64,000 bases of DNA from Methanobacterium sp. UBA375 (GTDB lineage: Archaea; Methanobacteriota; Methanobacteria; Methanobacteriales; Methanobacteriaceae). Below the pieces are notes generated by a model. The model made no database searches. It was not told the origin of the DNA and worked only from the letters and a program-made list of their open reading frames with translations. Shown here in pieces: positions 8,930 through 18,619 of the stretch (its first letter is position 1; each line of letters starts with the position of its first letter). The translations under genes and the position numbers were made by a program. The stretch spans positions 1-64,000 of the forward strand of contig DAGC01000001.1 of the NCBI GenBank assembly GCA_002495625.1, in the 5' to 3' direction.

Positions 8930-9505
8930 ATGTCTGAAAAAATCAATTCAAAAATCATTACCTTTATAACCGGTAACCCCCATAAAGTTAAAGAAGCCCA
9001 GGGAATATTGAATAACCTGGGAATTTCACTGGAGCATGCTGATCTCGGCTACCCTGAAATCCAGGGAGACCTGGAAGATGTGGCCCTGTACGGTGCACAG
9101 TATGCTAGCAGGCGTCTGGGTAAACCAGTGATAGTAGAAGACGCTGGATTATTCATAAAGGCCCTTAAATGGTTTCCAGGGACATATTCATCATACGTCC
9201 AAGAAACATTAGGTAATAAGGGTATATTGAAGCTTATGAGTGATGTTGAAGACAGATACGCCGAGTTCAGGTCGGTAGTTGGGTACTGCACCCCCAAAAC
9301 CGAGCCCGAGGTTTTTTTAGGCACTGTCAAAGGACGCATCAGATACAAGGAAAAGGGCCGGTACGGTTTCGCCTATGACCCCCTGTTTATCCCGGAGGGA
9401 TATGATGAATCCTTCGGAGAACTCCAAAGAGTAGAGAAAAACAGGTTCTCCCACCGTCGTAAATCACTCGAGAAGTTTGCACTGTGGTATAAAGACCAGG
9501 GATAA
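8930..9505 (+). CDS. dITP/XTP pyrophosphatase (HAM1/RdgB family)
   Basis: This house-cleaning enzyme hydrolyses ITP, dITP and XTP to monophosphates, keeping deaminated purines out of nucleic acids. The family motifs are clear: FITGNPHKVKEAQ at the N-terminus, VEDAGLFIKAL, and GRYGFAYDPLFIPEG followed by a basic FSHRRKSL near the C-terminus. From the ATG at 8930 it has 191 residues; an in-frame TTG at 8918 would add four residues and is less likely. It leads a same-strand run with rps15 and the recJ-like gene, an arrangement I recall from related methanogens. Confidence 0.93.
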   Translation: MSEKINSKIITFITGNPHKVKEAQGILNNLGISLEHADLGYPEIQGDLEDVALYGAQYASRRLGKPVIVEDAGLFIKALKWFPGTYSSYVQETLGNKGILKLMSDVEDRYAEFRSVVGYCTPKTEPEVFLGTVKGRIRYKEKGRYGFAYDPLFIPEGYDESFGELQRVEKNRFSHRRKSLEKFALWYKDQG

Positions 9506-9592
9506 ATTAATCATAAAAATGGACTGAATCCACAATGAAATGTATCAACCTGCTTTAACCACGTATCAAAATAATATTTTAGAGGTGAAATA

Positions 9593-9994
9593 ATGGCAGT
9601 TAAGCCAGAATGGATAGAATACTCCAACGAAGAGATTGAAGAACTGATATTAAAACTTAAAAAGGAAGGAAATTCCACCAGCATGATGGGAATCATCCTG
9701 AGGGACCAGTACGGTATCCCCGATGTTAAACTGATAACCGGGCTCAAAATAACCCAGATCCTGGAAAAACACAACCAGGGCCTGGAATACCCAGAGGACC
9801 TAATGAACCTCATCCGGAAAGCCGTTAACATCAGGGACCATCTGAAAGAGAACCCCAAAGACCTGCATACCAGGAGAGGCCTGCGTATCGTGGAATCCAA
9901 GATCAGGAGACTGGTGAGATACTACAGGAATGAAGGAGTACTTCCTGAAGGATGGAGATATGAGCCAAAACAAGCAGCATTACTTGTTAAATAG
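9593..9994 (+). CDS. rps15: Small-subunit ribosomal protein uS15
   Basis: This ribosomal protein binds 16S rRNA in the platform of the small subunit. Its 133 residues have the archaeal/eukaryotic (S13e-type) form with the long N-terminal extension (WIEYSNEEIEELILKL, then a block around MGIILRDQYGIP). The universal S15 core follows, with DLHTRRGLRIVESKIRRL, and ends in WRYEPKQAALLVK. A strong GAGGTGA site lies at 9582-9588 ahead of the ATG. The recJ-like gene starts inside its 3' end. Confidence 0.97.
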   Translation: MAVKPEWIEYSNEEIEELILKLKKEGNSTSMMGIILRDQYGIPDVKLITGLKITQILEKHNQGLEYPEDLMNLIRKAVNIRDHLKENPKDLHTRRGLRIVESKIRRLVRYYRNEGVLPEGWRYEPKQAALLVK

Positions 9995-11351
9995 AGCCGA
10001 AGAAGCCCATAAACTCTTAAAAGAGCATCTAGATCAGGATCATGTGGTGAGAGTAATTTCCCACAACGATGCTGACGGAATATCCGCAGCTGGTGTGATC
10101 TGCAACGCCATCACCCGGGAGAAGGGTAAATTCCATGTTACCATAGTGCCCCGGCTGAAAGCTGAGGTGCTGGATAAGATCTCCCAGGAAAAATACAAAC
10201 TCTTCTTTTTCTGTGATATGGGCAGCGCCTGGACCCAGCGTATAGGTAAGCTTAAAGGAGACGCCATAATAGCAGACCACCACCAAACCATTGACTCCAC
10301 CGAAGACCAGGAAACTTTGGTACACATCAACCCCCACCTCTTCGGACTGGACGGAACCAGGGATGTCAGTGGTTCAGGAGTAACTTATCTGGCAGTAAGG
10401 CCCATGGGCCACTATGAACTCACCGCATTAGCCATGGTAGGTGCTTTCGGAGACATGCAGGGCAACGACAACATTACCGGGGTTAACCACACCATATTAC
10501 AGGAAGGAATAAAGAAAGGAGTATTAGAAATTAACGACGGGTTGAAGGTCTCCTTCTTGAATGAAGAACCCCTGTATAAAGCGCTTTCCTACACTTTTCT
10601 ACCTTTACCTGGTATTTCCGGTGATTTTGAAGGCTCAAAAACCTTCCTGGAGAAGATCGGACTATCCTATGAAATCAAATTCCCCGACCTCAGCAACGAA
10701 GAAAAGGACACACTGAAAAACGAGTTGGTGAAGGTAAACCCGGAAATTTTCGGTAAAATCTACCAGATAAAAGATGAAATACCACTACTTAGAAATATAG
10801 ACGATTACTCTCAGATAATAGACGCCTGCGGAAAGAAGAAAAAGTACGGCTACGGCCTGAGTATCTGCCTGGGAGACAGGGAAGAATCCCTCCAGGAAGG
10901 ACTGAACTACCTAAAAAACTACCAGGACACCATAATAAAAGGTATCGAATGGATTAAAAAAGAGGGCTCCCGGGAAATGGACCACATCCAGTACATATAC
11001 ACAGAGGATAAGGATATAAAGAGTTTCATGGGGACTCTGGCCAATGTGGGGTTGGATCTTAAATTATTTAATCAAGATAAACCTGTCCTAGCGATTTCTC
11101 GTATGGACCCCCTCATCAAAGTATCCGGACGTACCACTCTGGCCAATACTGAAAAAGGGATTAACCTCGGCCAGGCCTTCGAACAAGCATCGCATAGCTA
11201 CGGCGGTACCGGGGGCGGGCATACCGTAGCAGCTGGAGCTGTTGTTCCCCGTAATAATCAGGATAATTTCCTGAACCTAGTGGATGAAATCATTAAAACC
11301 CAATTGGAAGAAGATAAATCTAACAAATCCAAACAGATAACATTCAATTAA
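9960..11351 (+). CDS. RecJ-like DHH exonuclease / GINS-associated nuclease
   Basis: This is a DHH phosphoesterase of the archaeal RecJ/GAN group, homologous to Cdc45 and known in other archaea to associate with the GINS-MCM replication helicase. Motif I is VISHNDADGISAAG, the namesake motif is ADHHQT, and the C-terminal DHHA1 domain carries the glycine-rich GGTGGGHTVAAGA. The preferred start is the ATG at 9960, preceded by GGATGGAGAT, inside the last 35 bases of rps15 in another frame. The overlap suggests translational coupling. Its length, 463 residues, is typical. The nuclease residues look intact, but whether it is a GAN subunit or a repair nuclease is inferred. Confidence 0.9.
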   Translation: MSQNKQHYLLNRAEEAHKLLKEHLDQDHVVRVISHNDADGISAAGVICNAITREKGKFHVTIVPRLKAEVLDKISQEKYKLFFFCDMGSAWTQRIGKLKGDAIIADHHQTIDSTEDQETLVHINPHLFGLDGTRDVSGSGVTYLAVRPMGHYELTALAMVGAFGDMQGNDNITGVNHTILQEGIKKGVLEINDGLKVSFLNEEPLYKALSYTFLPLPGISGDFEGSKTFLEKIGLSYEIKFPDLSNEEKDTLKNELVKVNPEIFGKIYQIKDEIPLLRNIDDYSQIIDACGKKKKYGYGLSICLGDREESLQEGLNYLKNYQDTIIKGIEWIKKEGSREMDHIQYIYTEDKDIKSFMGTLANVGLDLKLFNQDKPVLAISRMDPLIKVSGRTTLANTEKGINLGQAFEQASHSYGGTGGGHTVAAGAVVPRNNQDNFLNLVDEIIKTQLEEDKSNKSKQITFN

Positions 11352-11369
11352 ATTTTAAAGAGGTCCTCT

Positions 11370-12560
11370 ATGCAGCTTACGCCAGAAGAACAGGATATGT
11401 ACGATGGAAAATATGGAATCGCCGTAGAGAAATCCATGGAGATCCTGGTGGCCCTGGGTGATATCTACGGAGCAGAAAAGATGGTGGATATAACTTCTGC
11501 CCAGATAGCAGGGGTTTCCTATAAAACCATCGGAGATGCTGGATTAGAATATCTGGAGGAATTGGCAAGTACTGGTGTTAAAGTGAGAGTCCCCTCCACG
11601 TTGAACCCGGCAGGAATAGACCTGGTCAAATGGAAAGAGTTGAACTTCCCAGCAGACTTCGCTGATAAACAGTTGAAGATCATCGAGGCCTACAGTAAAA
11701 TGGGCATTACCACCACCTGTACATGCACACCCTACCTGGTGGGTAACGTGCCTGCCCTGGGAAGTCACATCGCCTGGTCAGAATCTTCAGCGGTGGCCTA
11801 TGCCAACTCAGTCCTCGGAGCCCGGACCAATAGGGAAGGCGGCCCGGGAGCATTGGCAGCAGCCATCTGTGGAAAAACAGCCGAGTATGGTTATCACTTA
11901 GATGAAAACAGGAAGGCAAATTACATTTTCGAGCTTGAAACCCAGTTAAAAGGTACAGACTATGGTGCACTAGGCTACTTGGTGGGAAAAATAGTGGGTG
12001 ATGGGGTGCCCTACTTCAAGCTAAAAAACACCCCATCAATCAATGAACTAAAAAGTCTAGGCGCTGCACTGGCATCGTCGGGTGCCGTAGCCCTTTATCA
12101 TGTGGAAAAAGTCACCCAAGAATATAATGATGCCCTTAAAGGGGTTGATATTGGTGGAATAGAAAAAATTGTGGTGGATAAGGATCAGATAACCGAATCC
12201 CACCAGAAACTATCCACGACCACCCGGAAACCAGATTTAATCTGTGTCGGGTGTCCGCACGCATCATTAGATGAGATTGAAGCCATCGCAGAGAAAGTTG
12301 CCAGTCGGAAACTCTCCACGCCCCTATGGATTTGCACCTCGATATCAGTTAAAGCGGAATCAGATCGTATAGGTTACACTAAAACTATAGAAGAAGCTGG
12401 AGGTAAAGTAGTATCCGATACCTGTATGGTAGTTTCGCCCATAGAAGACCTTGGTTTCAAGGTTATTGGGGTTGATTCAGCCAAGGCAGCTAATTACGTG
12501 CCCAGTATGTGCGGGTTAGACGTGGTCTACGGTGAACTGGATGAATTGATTGAAAAATGA
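11370..12560 (+). CDS. Phosphomevalonate dehydratase large subunit (aconitase X, DUF521)
   Basis: This is the catalytic large subunit of the AcnX-type Fe-S dehydratase. In archaea it converts 5-phosphomevalonate to trans-anhydromevalonate 5-phosphate in the modified mevalonate pathway for isoprenoid lipids. The family block LTPEEQDMYDGKYG starts the protein, and conserved cysteines lie in TTCTCTPYL, ICVGCPHAS and VSDTCMVVSP, plausible cluster ligands. HIAWSESSAVAYANS and GARTNREGGP are also typical. At 396 residues it is full length. The small subunit (DUF126) is not in this window. It follows the recJ-like gene by 18 bases. AcnX homologues elsewhere act on proline derivatives, but the pathway role here is well supported by lineage. 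Confidence 0.9.
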   Translation: MQLTPEEQDMYDGKYGIAVEKSMEILVALGDIYGAEKMVDITSAQIAGVSYKTIGDAGLEYLEELASTGVKVRVPSTLNPAGIDLVKWKELNFPADFADKQLKIIEAYSKMGITTTCTCTPYLVGNVPALGSHIAWSESSAVAYANSVLGARTNREGGPGALAAAICGKTAEYGYHLDENRKANYIFELETQLKGTDYGALGYLVGKIVGDGVPYFKLKNTPSINELKSLGAALASSGAVALYHVEKVTQEYNDALKGVDIGGIEKIVVDKDQITESHQKLSTTTRKPDLICVGCPHASLDEIEAIAEKVASRKLSTPLWICTSISVKAESDRIGYTKTIEEAGGKVVSDTCMVVSPIEDLGFKVIGVDSAKAANYVPSMCGLDVVYGELDELIEK

Positions 12561-12631
12561 AATACGGTATTACAGATAGCTAAATGCCTATTATTTTATA
12601 TCATAATAGTTAATCTATTAATGGTAATAAA

Positions 12632-13000
12632 ATGGTGAAAATAAGAGATGTGGGATCGTTTGGATTTGGACTATTATGGATGTTTCCTTTGATTTTTTCA
12701 ATATATTACGGTTTAGTTTACGGTTTAAATCTTCAATTAGAACTTTATGCATTCATCTTATTTTTTATAGGGATAGTTATTGTCCTTTCCAGTATAATGG
12801 AACATAAAACCACAATATTAGACATATTATCAGGGATTGGAATTTTAATAATTGTCTGCATCTGGATAATAACTCAAAATACACCTTTATCATCTAAAGA
12901 CGTGGTCTTTGGTATTATGATAGCTATAACAGCTTTAATAGTGGGAATTCTTACACATCTAGGTATCTTACGGGAGAAAAAAGATGACATTATAAATTGA
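12632..13000 (+). CDS. Small four-helix membrane protein
   Basis: The 122-residue protein is almost entirely hydrophobic, with four predicted helices centred near residues 15, 43, 68 and 97 and a short charged C-terminus (REKKDDIIN). No family is recognised. TTAATGGTAATAAA precedes the ATG, without a strong ribosome binding site. Base composition is AT-richer than in flanking housekeeping genes. It sits between acnX and hef on the same strand with no evident functional tie. The coding call rests on the organised helix pattern. Confidence 0.65.
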   Translation: MVKIRDVGSFGFGLLWMFPLIFSIYYGLVYGLNLQLELYAFILFFIGIVIVLSSIMEHKTTILDILSGIGILIIVCIWIITQNTPLSSKDVVFGIMIAITALIVGILTHLGILREKKDDIIN

Positions 13001-13084
13001 TGGCGGTCAGTCCTTTAAATAATTCTAATTTTTTTTGTATTCTGAAAATTGAACATTTTATACTACGAAGTCCAATATAATCCC

Positions 13085-15394
13085 ATGGAAAAGTGGATCC
13101 AACACCCCCTCATCAAGCCAGAGAAAATTGAATCCCGGCTTTACCAGCAAGCACTGGCTGCACAGGTTTTAAAGAAGGGCAACAGTATGATAGTAGCCCC
13201 CACCGCCCTGGGGAAGACAATTGTCGCCGCCTTGGTATCTGCTGAACGTTTAAATAAGTTTCCTTCATCTAAAATTCTCATGTTGGCCCCAAGCAAGCCC
13301 CTGGCAGTTCAGCATGAGGAAAGTTTAAAGGAATTCCTGAAGGCACCGGTAAACGTGCTTACCGGATCCATAACTCCTGATAAACGTGTTAAATTATGGG
13401 AAAAAAGCAGGGTAATCTCTGCGACCCCCCAGACTGTGGAATCTGATGTTATCGCTGGCCGGTACGATTTGAAAGATATTTCTCTTCTTATATTCGATGA
13501 ATGCCACAGGGGTACTGGTAACTACGCCTACGTGTTTTTAGCAAACCGGTACATGCGTGAAGGGAAAGATCCTCTGATACTTGGTTTAACAGCGTCTCCT
13601 GGTGGGGAAGAAGAAAGGATCAGTGCCGTGTGTCAGAATCTATTTATCAATGAGGTTATGGTTAAAACTGAGGATGATGTGGATGTAAAACCCTACTTCA
13701 AGCCCATAGAAATAAAATGGGTATTCGTGGAAATGGGTAAGGAGCAGAAAAAAATCAAGGCACACCTGGATAATGTGCTGAAAAACAGGTTGAAGGGCCT
13801 TAAAAATTTCAAGATCATACCTTCCATTTCCAAGGTCAGCCGGAGGGATATTCTCCAGGCCCGGGGCAGGGTTCAAAACAGGATATCAAGGACTGCCAAT
13901 CCCCACAGGGATTGTCTGCTGGCCATGTCCATGATCACCGCTGTGATCAACTTACAACATGCACTCGAGTTACTGGAAACACAGGGGATAAGTAATCTCC
14001 ACCATTACTTCCAGAAACTCAAGAAGAAGAAGACCAAAGCTTCCCGTGGACTTTTCCAGAACGAAGATTTCAACGCTGCCGTGCAGTTAACCCGCAGAGC
14101 AGATGGCAAAAAAATTGAACACCCCAAGATGACCAGTCTCCTGATGATCCTGAAAAAGGAGTTGAAGAAGGACCAGCAGATCATCGTGTTCAGCCAGTAC
14201 CGGGACACCGTGAATGAAATTCATCGTAAATGTGAGGAACAAGGCATCAAATCGGTGAAATTCTTTGGACAGGCCTCCCGGGATAAGGAAAAGGGACTTA
14301 CCCAGAAAGAGCAGAAGCAGATCATCAAGAACTTCCGCAAGGGACTCTATCAGGTGCTGATATCCACCAGTGTAGCGGAGGAGGGAATTGACATACCCTC
14401 CGTGGACCAGGTCATCCTCTATGAGCCGGTGCCCTCAGAGATAAGGATGATCCAGAGAAGGGGTAGAACTGGTAGGAAAAGTGAGGGGCAGATGACTGTG
14501 CTCATAACAAAGAACACACGTGATGAGTCTTACTATTGGAGCAGCCTAAACAAGGAACAGAGGATGAAAAGCCAGCTCACCAGGGACTTCTCCCAATCCG
14601 ATATAACACTCGACAGGTCTCAAACGAAAATATCTGTTGAAAAAGATAATCCCATTGATAATGAGGGAAACCCAATCACAGAGGATGAAATACCCCCTGA
14701 AAACCTGGTGATCCACGTAGACCACCGGGAAGTTAAATCTCGTGTGGTTAGGGAGTTGAGTGAGTTAGGGGTTAAAATGGAGTTTTCCTCACTTGACGTG
14801 GCAGATTATCAGATCTCAGAGGATATAGGTGTAGAGCGTAAAACTGCACAAGATTTCACCAGCTCCATCATAGATAAACGGTTGTATAAACAAGCCAAAG
14901 ATCTAGCCGAGAAATTCAAGAAACCAGTTGTAATAATAGAAGGAGAAAACATGTATGCTGGTGGATTACATCCCAATGCGGTTCGTGGATCATTAGCCAG
15001 TCTGGCAATAGATTATAGTATCCCCATAATACCCACCCGTTCCCCAGAAGATACTGCTGCAATGATCTACCGTTTAGCTATACGGGAGTTGGAAAAGGGC
15101 CCAATGTATGCTCCAGTGCGCACTGAGAAAAAACCCCTCAGCCTACAGGAACAGCAGATATTCATCATAGAGTCACTTCCCAACGTGGGTCCGGTGACAG
15201 CCCGTAAACTCTTAGAAAAATTTGGAAGTGTTAAGGGAGTAATCAACGCACAGAAGGATGAATTAACCCAGGTTGAAGGTATCGGTAGGGTGATAGCCCA
15301 GAAGATACGGGATGTCATCGATTCTGATTTCATGTCCAAGAGAGCTGCACCCGATATAGAATTGAAATTATCTGATATTTTAGAAGAAAAATAA
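13085..15394 (+). CDS. hef: Hef helicase-nuclease (FANCM/XPF family)
   Basis: Hef remodels and cleaves stalled replication forks. The N-terminal SF2 helicase has Walker A-like APTALGKTIVAA, a DECH box in LLIFDECHRG, GLTASPGG, and a C-terminal helicase lobe ending in QRRGRTGR. An XPF-type nuclease follows, with the signature VERKTAQDF (E-R-K-x3-D) around residues 590-600. Tandem helix-hairpin-helix motifs (LPNVGPVTARKLL, VEGIGRVIAQKI) close the protein. The 769-residue length is normal. The start is placed at ATG 13085 (MEKWIQHP); the frame is open to a TTG at 13049. Its nearness to the origin may be coincidence. Confidence 0.96.
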   Translation: MEKWIQHPLIKPEKIESRLYQQALAAQVLKKGNSMIVAPTALGKTIVAALVSAERLNKFPSSKILMLAPSKPLAVQHEESLKEFLKAPVNVLTGSITPDKRVKLWEKSRVISATPQTVESDVIAGRYDLKDISLLIFDECHRGTGNYAYVFLANRYMREGKDPLILGLTASPGGEEERISAVCQNLFINEVMVKTEDDVDVKPYFKPIEIKWVFVEMGKEQKKIKAHLDNVLKNRLKGLKNFKIIPSISKVSRRDILQARGRVQNRISRTANPHRDCLLAMSMITAVINLQHALELLETQGISNLHHYFQKLKKKKTKASRGLFQNEDFNAAVQLTRRADGKKIEHPKMTSLLMILKKELKKDQQIIVFSQYRDTVNEIHRKCEEQGIKSVKFFGQASRDKEKGLTQKEQKQIIKNFRKGLYQVLISTSVAEEGIDIPSVDQVILYEPVPSEIRMIQRRGRTGRKSEGQMTVLITKNTRDESYYWSSLNKEQRMKSQLTRDFSQSDITLDRSQTKISVEKDNPIDNEGNPITEDEIPPENLVIHVDHREVKSRVVRELSELGVKMEFSSLDVADYQISEDIGVERKTAQDFTSSIIDKRLYKQAKDLAEKFKKPVVIIEGENMYAGGLHPNAVRGSLASLAIDYSIPIIPTRSPEDTAAMIYRLAIRELEKGPMYAPVRTEKKPLSLQEQQIFIIESLPNVGPVTARKLLEKFGSVKGVINAQKDELTQVEGIGRVIAQKIRDVIDSDFMSKRAAPDIELKLSDILEEK

Positions 15395-15461
15395 AATCTT
15401 TAGAAAAATAAAATCAGTTTAAGTTAACCATAGTAACGATTATAAAAACGGAAGATGGAAA

Positions 15462-16190
15462 ATGAGAATCCTAATAGACTCTAAGGGAAAAAAATACCCA
15501 GTAACCGATGAAGACCTACACACCAACTGGGGCTACATCAAAAAGGAAGACATCGCCCTAAGCAGTGATGGTGACGTCTTAGAAACCCATATGGGCCATA
15601 AATTCACCGTGATCAGGGCGAATTTAAATGACTACATCGATCTGATGGAAAGGAAATGCTCAATCATCCTACCTAAAGATGTTGGGATTATAAATGCCTA
15701 TACTGGCCTAGGATATGGGCAGAAAGTTGTAGAAGCAGGAACTGGTTCAGGAGCAACCGCACTATACTTCGCCAACATCGTAGGACCCGATGGGGAAGTT
15801 TTCACCTACGAGGTTCGGGAAGACTTCGCCCAGATAGCAGGGAAAAACATCCATGAATTCGGTCAGGAGAATGTCACAGTGAAAAACCAGGATATCAAAG
15901 AGGGAATAGATGAATCGTCGGTGGATTTGGTGTTTTTAGATCTTCCACAGCCCTGGGATGTTGTAGAACACGCTGTGAATTCGTTGAAAGTCGGTGGTTA
16001 CCTGGCAGCTTACGATCCCTATATAGAACAGGTGATAACCCTCAACAAAGTACTTAAAAAGTACGGATTTTCAGAACTGAAGACATTAGAATGTATATTG
16101 AGGGAAATGGAAATTAAAACCAAGGGAACACGGCCTAAAACAAGGATGACAGGTCATACTGGTTATTTAACCTTTGCACGGTTATTATAA
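15462..16190 (+). CDS. trmI: tRNA (adenine-N1)-methyltransferase TrmI
   Basis: This SAM-dependent class I methyltransferase forms m1A in the tRNA T-loop; archaeal TrmI modifies positions 57/58. The SAM site is VVEAGTGSGATALYFA (about residues 88-103), followed by the acidic strand VFTYEVREDFA and the motif VFLDLPQPWDVVEH, diagnostic for TrmI. The small N-terminal beta domain (residues 1-70) is present. It has 242 residues and starts at an ATG with GGAAGATGGAAA upstream. It stands downstream of hef in the same direction. Confidence 0.94.
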   Translation: MRILIDSKGKKYPVTDEDLHTNWGYIKKEDIALSSDGDVLETHMGHKFTVIRANLNDYIDLMERKCSIILPKDVGIINAYTGLGYGQKVVEAGTGSGATALYFANIVGPDGEVFTYEVREDFAQIAGKNIHEFGQENVTVKNQDIKEGIDESSVDLVFLDLPQPWDVVEHAVNSLKVGGYLAAYDPYIEQVITLNKVLKKYGFSELKTLECILREMEIKTKGTRPKTRMTGHTGYLTFARLL

Positions 16191-16364
16191 TAAAAAATTG
16201 ATAATAAAAAATGTTTAGTTAAAAAAATTAATAAAATTAAATAAAAAAATAAAATAAATAATTATAGAATAAATGATAATGAAATAATTGATAAATAAAT
16301 ATTAAATAAAGAATTAATCAATTAACTGATAAAACAGTCTTTTATCTATAAAGGTGAAGGTAAG
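16191..16364. other. AT-rich spacer upstream of pyrB
   Basis: This 174-base gap is composed almost entirely of A and T, including runs such as TAAAAAAATAAAATAAATAA. A GGTGAAGGTAAG segment before the ATG at 16365 is the ribosome binding site of pyrB. No RNA gene or coding potential is visible. The composition resembles the spacer on the other side of pyrB (17283-17470). Confidence 0.6.
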
Positions 16365-17282
16365 ATGGTTTTTTCCCAGAAAGATATTATTTCTATAAAC
16401 GATTTCAGTAAAAAGGAAATCATAGATACTCTTAAATTAGCAGAAAAAATGGAGCCTATAGCCAGGTCCCAGGAAAAATGTGATATTCTTTCTGGAAAAC
16501 TCCTGGGATCTCTTTTCTATGAACCATCCACCCGAACCAGACTTTCCTTTGAAGCTGCCATGCAAAGGTTAGGTGGAGGTGTAATCGGATTCGCAGAGGC
16601 AGGTGTCAGCTCAGCCACCAAGGGAGAAAACCTCAACGACACAGTCCGCATAGTAGCTGAATACACAGATGCACTGGTTATAAGACATGATATGGAGGGA
16701 ACGGCACGCTACGTAGCTGAACAGGTAGATGTTCCCGTGATAAACGCTGGTGACGGTGCAGGACAGCACCCTACACAAACCTTACTAGACTTATACACCA
16801 TGCAACGTTTACTGGGTGAAATAGATGAATTACACGTGGCTTTAGTTGGAGATCTTAAATATGGACGCACGGTACATTCCCTGGCTTATGCATTGGCTAA
16901 ATTCGATGTTAAAATGAGCTTCGTAGCCCCAAAAGAACTGCAGATGCCGAAGGAAATATTACATGACCTCAGTAAATCAGGAATACATGTGAATGAAACA
17001 GACGACATCCATGATGTACTGAATTATGTAGATGTGCTCTATGTAACCCGTATCCAGAAAGAAAGATTCCCCGACCCCCAGGAATACTCTAAGATAAAAG
17101 GCGCCTATTTAATCAACGCTAAATTACTGGAAGGTAGTAATGTAATAGTAATGCATCCATTACCTAGGGTGGATGAAATATCGCATGATGTGGATAACAC
17201 TCCTTACGGTAAATATTTTGAACAGGCATTTTACGGGGTTCCTGTAAGAATGGCCTTACTAAAATCTCTGATTAAAAAATAA
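16365..17282 (+). CDS. pyrB: Aspartate carbamoyltransferase catalytic subunit
   Basis: This enzyme condenses carbamoyl phosphate with aspartate, the first committed step of pyrimidine synthesis. The carbamoyl-phosphate loop FYEPSTRTRLSFEAAM, the HPTQTLLDLYT motif and the HPLPRVDEI motif are all present. At 305 residues it is a standard catalytic chain. GGTGAAGG precedes the ATG. The regulatory subunit gene pyrI is not adjacent, so regulation by nucleotides cannot be judged here. Confidence 0.97.
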   Translation: MVFSQKDIISINDFSKKEIIDTLKLAEKMEPIARSQEKCDILSGKLLGSLFYEPSTRTRLSFEAAMQRLGGGVIGFAEAGVSSATKGENLNDTVRIVAEYTDALVIRHDMEGTARYVAEQVDVPVINAGDGAGQHPTQTLLDLYTMQRLLGEIDELHVALVGDLKYGRTVHSLAYALAKFDVKMSFVAPKELQMPKEILHDLSKSGIHVNETDDIHDVLNYVDVLYVTRIQKERFPDPQEYSKIKGAYLINAKLLEGSNVIVMHPLPRVDEISHDVDNTPYGKYFEQAFYGVPVRMALLKSLIKK

Positions 17283-17470
17283 TTAATTTTACTTTTTTTC
17301 CAATTTAGCTCCCTTTACAAACTTGATTTCTTAATTAGAATAATAATAATTAATTATATAATAAATAAATTATTATAATAAATAATATAATAATATAAGT
17401 ATTAATATATAAATAAAAATGAATAATAACTAATTTTATAATAATAAATAGAAAAAGAAGTTAAAAAAAG
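17283..17470. other. Extremely AT-rich convergent spacer between pyrB and orc1/cdc6
   Basis: From about 17330 to 17450 the sequence is nearly all A and T with repeated TAATAA/AATAAT units. It separates two convergent genes (pyrB plus, orc1/cdc6 minus), so it holds their terminators, including a TTTACTTTTTTTCC tract at 17288-17301. None of the origin repeats occur here. Confidence 0.6.
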
Positions 17471-18619
17471 TCAGTTATTCGTCCATATAGCATCTTCCAG
17501 TAAATCTGTATCGCACTGGAGATCTATTATATTGGTCCTGCCTTTTCCCCTTCCCCGGGATATGGTCTTAGTGGATATCAGTCCTAACATTTCAAGTTCA
17601 TTTATAAAATCGAAGATCCTCCGGTAAGATACAGAGTCACCCTTAGAAAACTCTTTATATACATCGTAGAGTCTTCCGGATGTTATCTCTTCGCTTCGTT
17701 TGGTCAGGTAGAGTATGGACTCTAAAACTTTTTGCTGCTGGCTGGGTAGGGTCATTATGATGTCTGTGACTTTATTATGTTCTATGTATTCTTTAGCTTC
17801 CCTTACATAGTCTTCGTATACCATTTCAGAGCCTTTTTCATCTGCCAGTTCCCCTGATGTTCGGAGAAGATCCAGAGCGTAGCGTGCGTCACCTTCTTCT
17901 TTGGCAGCCATGGCTGCGCATAAAGGGATCACATCATCATTTAAAACACCATCAGAGAAAGAGAGGTTAGCTCTATCTTCAAGTATGTCTACCAGTTGTT
18001 GGGCGTTGTATGGTGGGAATACGATTTCTCTATCCCTTAAACTGCTTTTTACCCTGGGTTTGATGAACTGTTTGAAGTCCACGAAGTTGCTGATGGATGC
18101 TATGGAAACGTTTTCCGTCCGGGTCAGGGTGTAGAGCAGTCCATCCCCATCATTTTTAAGTAGGATATCTATTTCATCCAGTATGATCATTAAAATCAAG
18201 TTTTTACCGAAAACATTCCTTTTAAAAAGATCCCGAAAGGCATGTATAACTTCTGCTTTGGTCCAGCCCCTATACGGAACGTCCTGACCTAACTGCTGAC
18301 ATAGACGTGCTATTACCTGGTATTCTGTGGTGTAATCTGTGCAGCGTATGTATTCCACTCTGACATTGATATCCTTGTTCTTTGATACGTCTTCCAATTG
18401 TTTCCTGGCGAATTTAGCCACAGCTGTTTTCCCCGTACCTGTCTTGCCGTATATGGTAACATCCGGTGGAGTAACTCCAGTCAACGCTTCTTTCCAGTAT
18501 TTAGCCACTGATTTTATCTGATCTTCACGGTGCGGTAGGTTATCAGGTAAAAACCTGTGGTCAAGATATTTTTTGCATTTAAAAACAGTTTTGCCGTCTA
18601 GTTCTTCGAATATGTTCAA
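17471..18619 (-). CDS. cdc6: Replication initiator Orc1/Cdc6
   Basis: This AAA+ ATPase binds origin repeats and loads the MCM helicase. Walker A is GKTGTGKT at residues 58-65, Walker B is LDEIDILL near 145, and sensor and arginine-finger regions follow. The C-terminal third is a winged helix (KGDSVSYRRIFDFINELEMLG) that would contact origin DNA. At 382 residues it is full length. The start is a TTG at 18619 with AGGGGCG upstream. The gene reads away from the adjacent origin, and the nearest repeat lies about 185 bases from its start codon, so it is probably autoregulated through those sites (inference). Confidence 0.97.
   Translation of the reverse strand: MNIFEELDGKTVFKCKKYLDHRFLPDNLPHREDQIKSVAKYWKEALTGVTPPDVTIYGKTGTGKTAVAKFARKQLEDVSKNKDINVRVEYIRCTDYTTEYQVIARLCQQLGQDVPYRGWTKAEVIHAFRDLFKRNVFGKNLILMIILDEIDILLKNDGDGLLYTLTRTENVSIASISNFVDFKQFIKPRVKSSLRDREIVFPPYNAQQLVDILEDRANLSFSDGVLNDDVIPLCAAMAAKEEGDARYALDLLRTSGELADEKGSEMVYEDYVREAKEYIEHNKVTDIIMTLPSQQQKVLESILYLTKRSEEITSGRLYDVYKEFSKGDSVSYRRIFDFINELEMLGLISTKTISRGRGKGRTNIIDLQCDTDLLEDAIWTNN

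Noticed and set aside
17283..17470. AT-rich spacer as a second origin or CRISPR leader
   Set aside because: No ORB-like repeats, no spacer-repeat pattern; it is low-complexity DNA between convergent genes.
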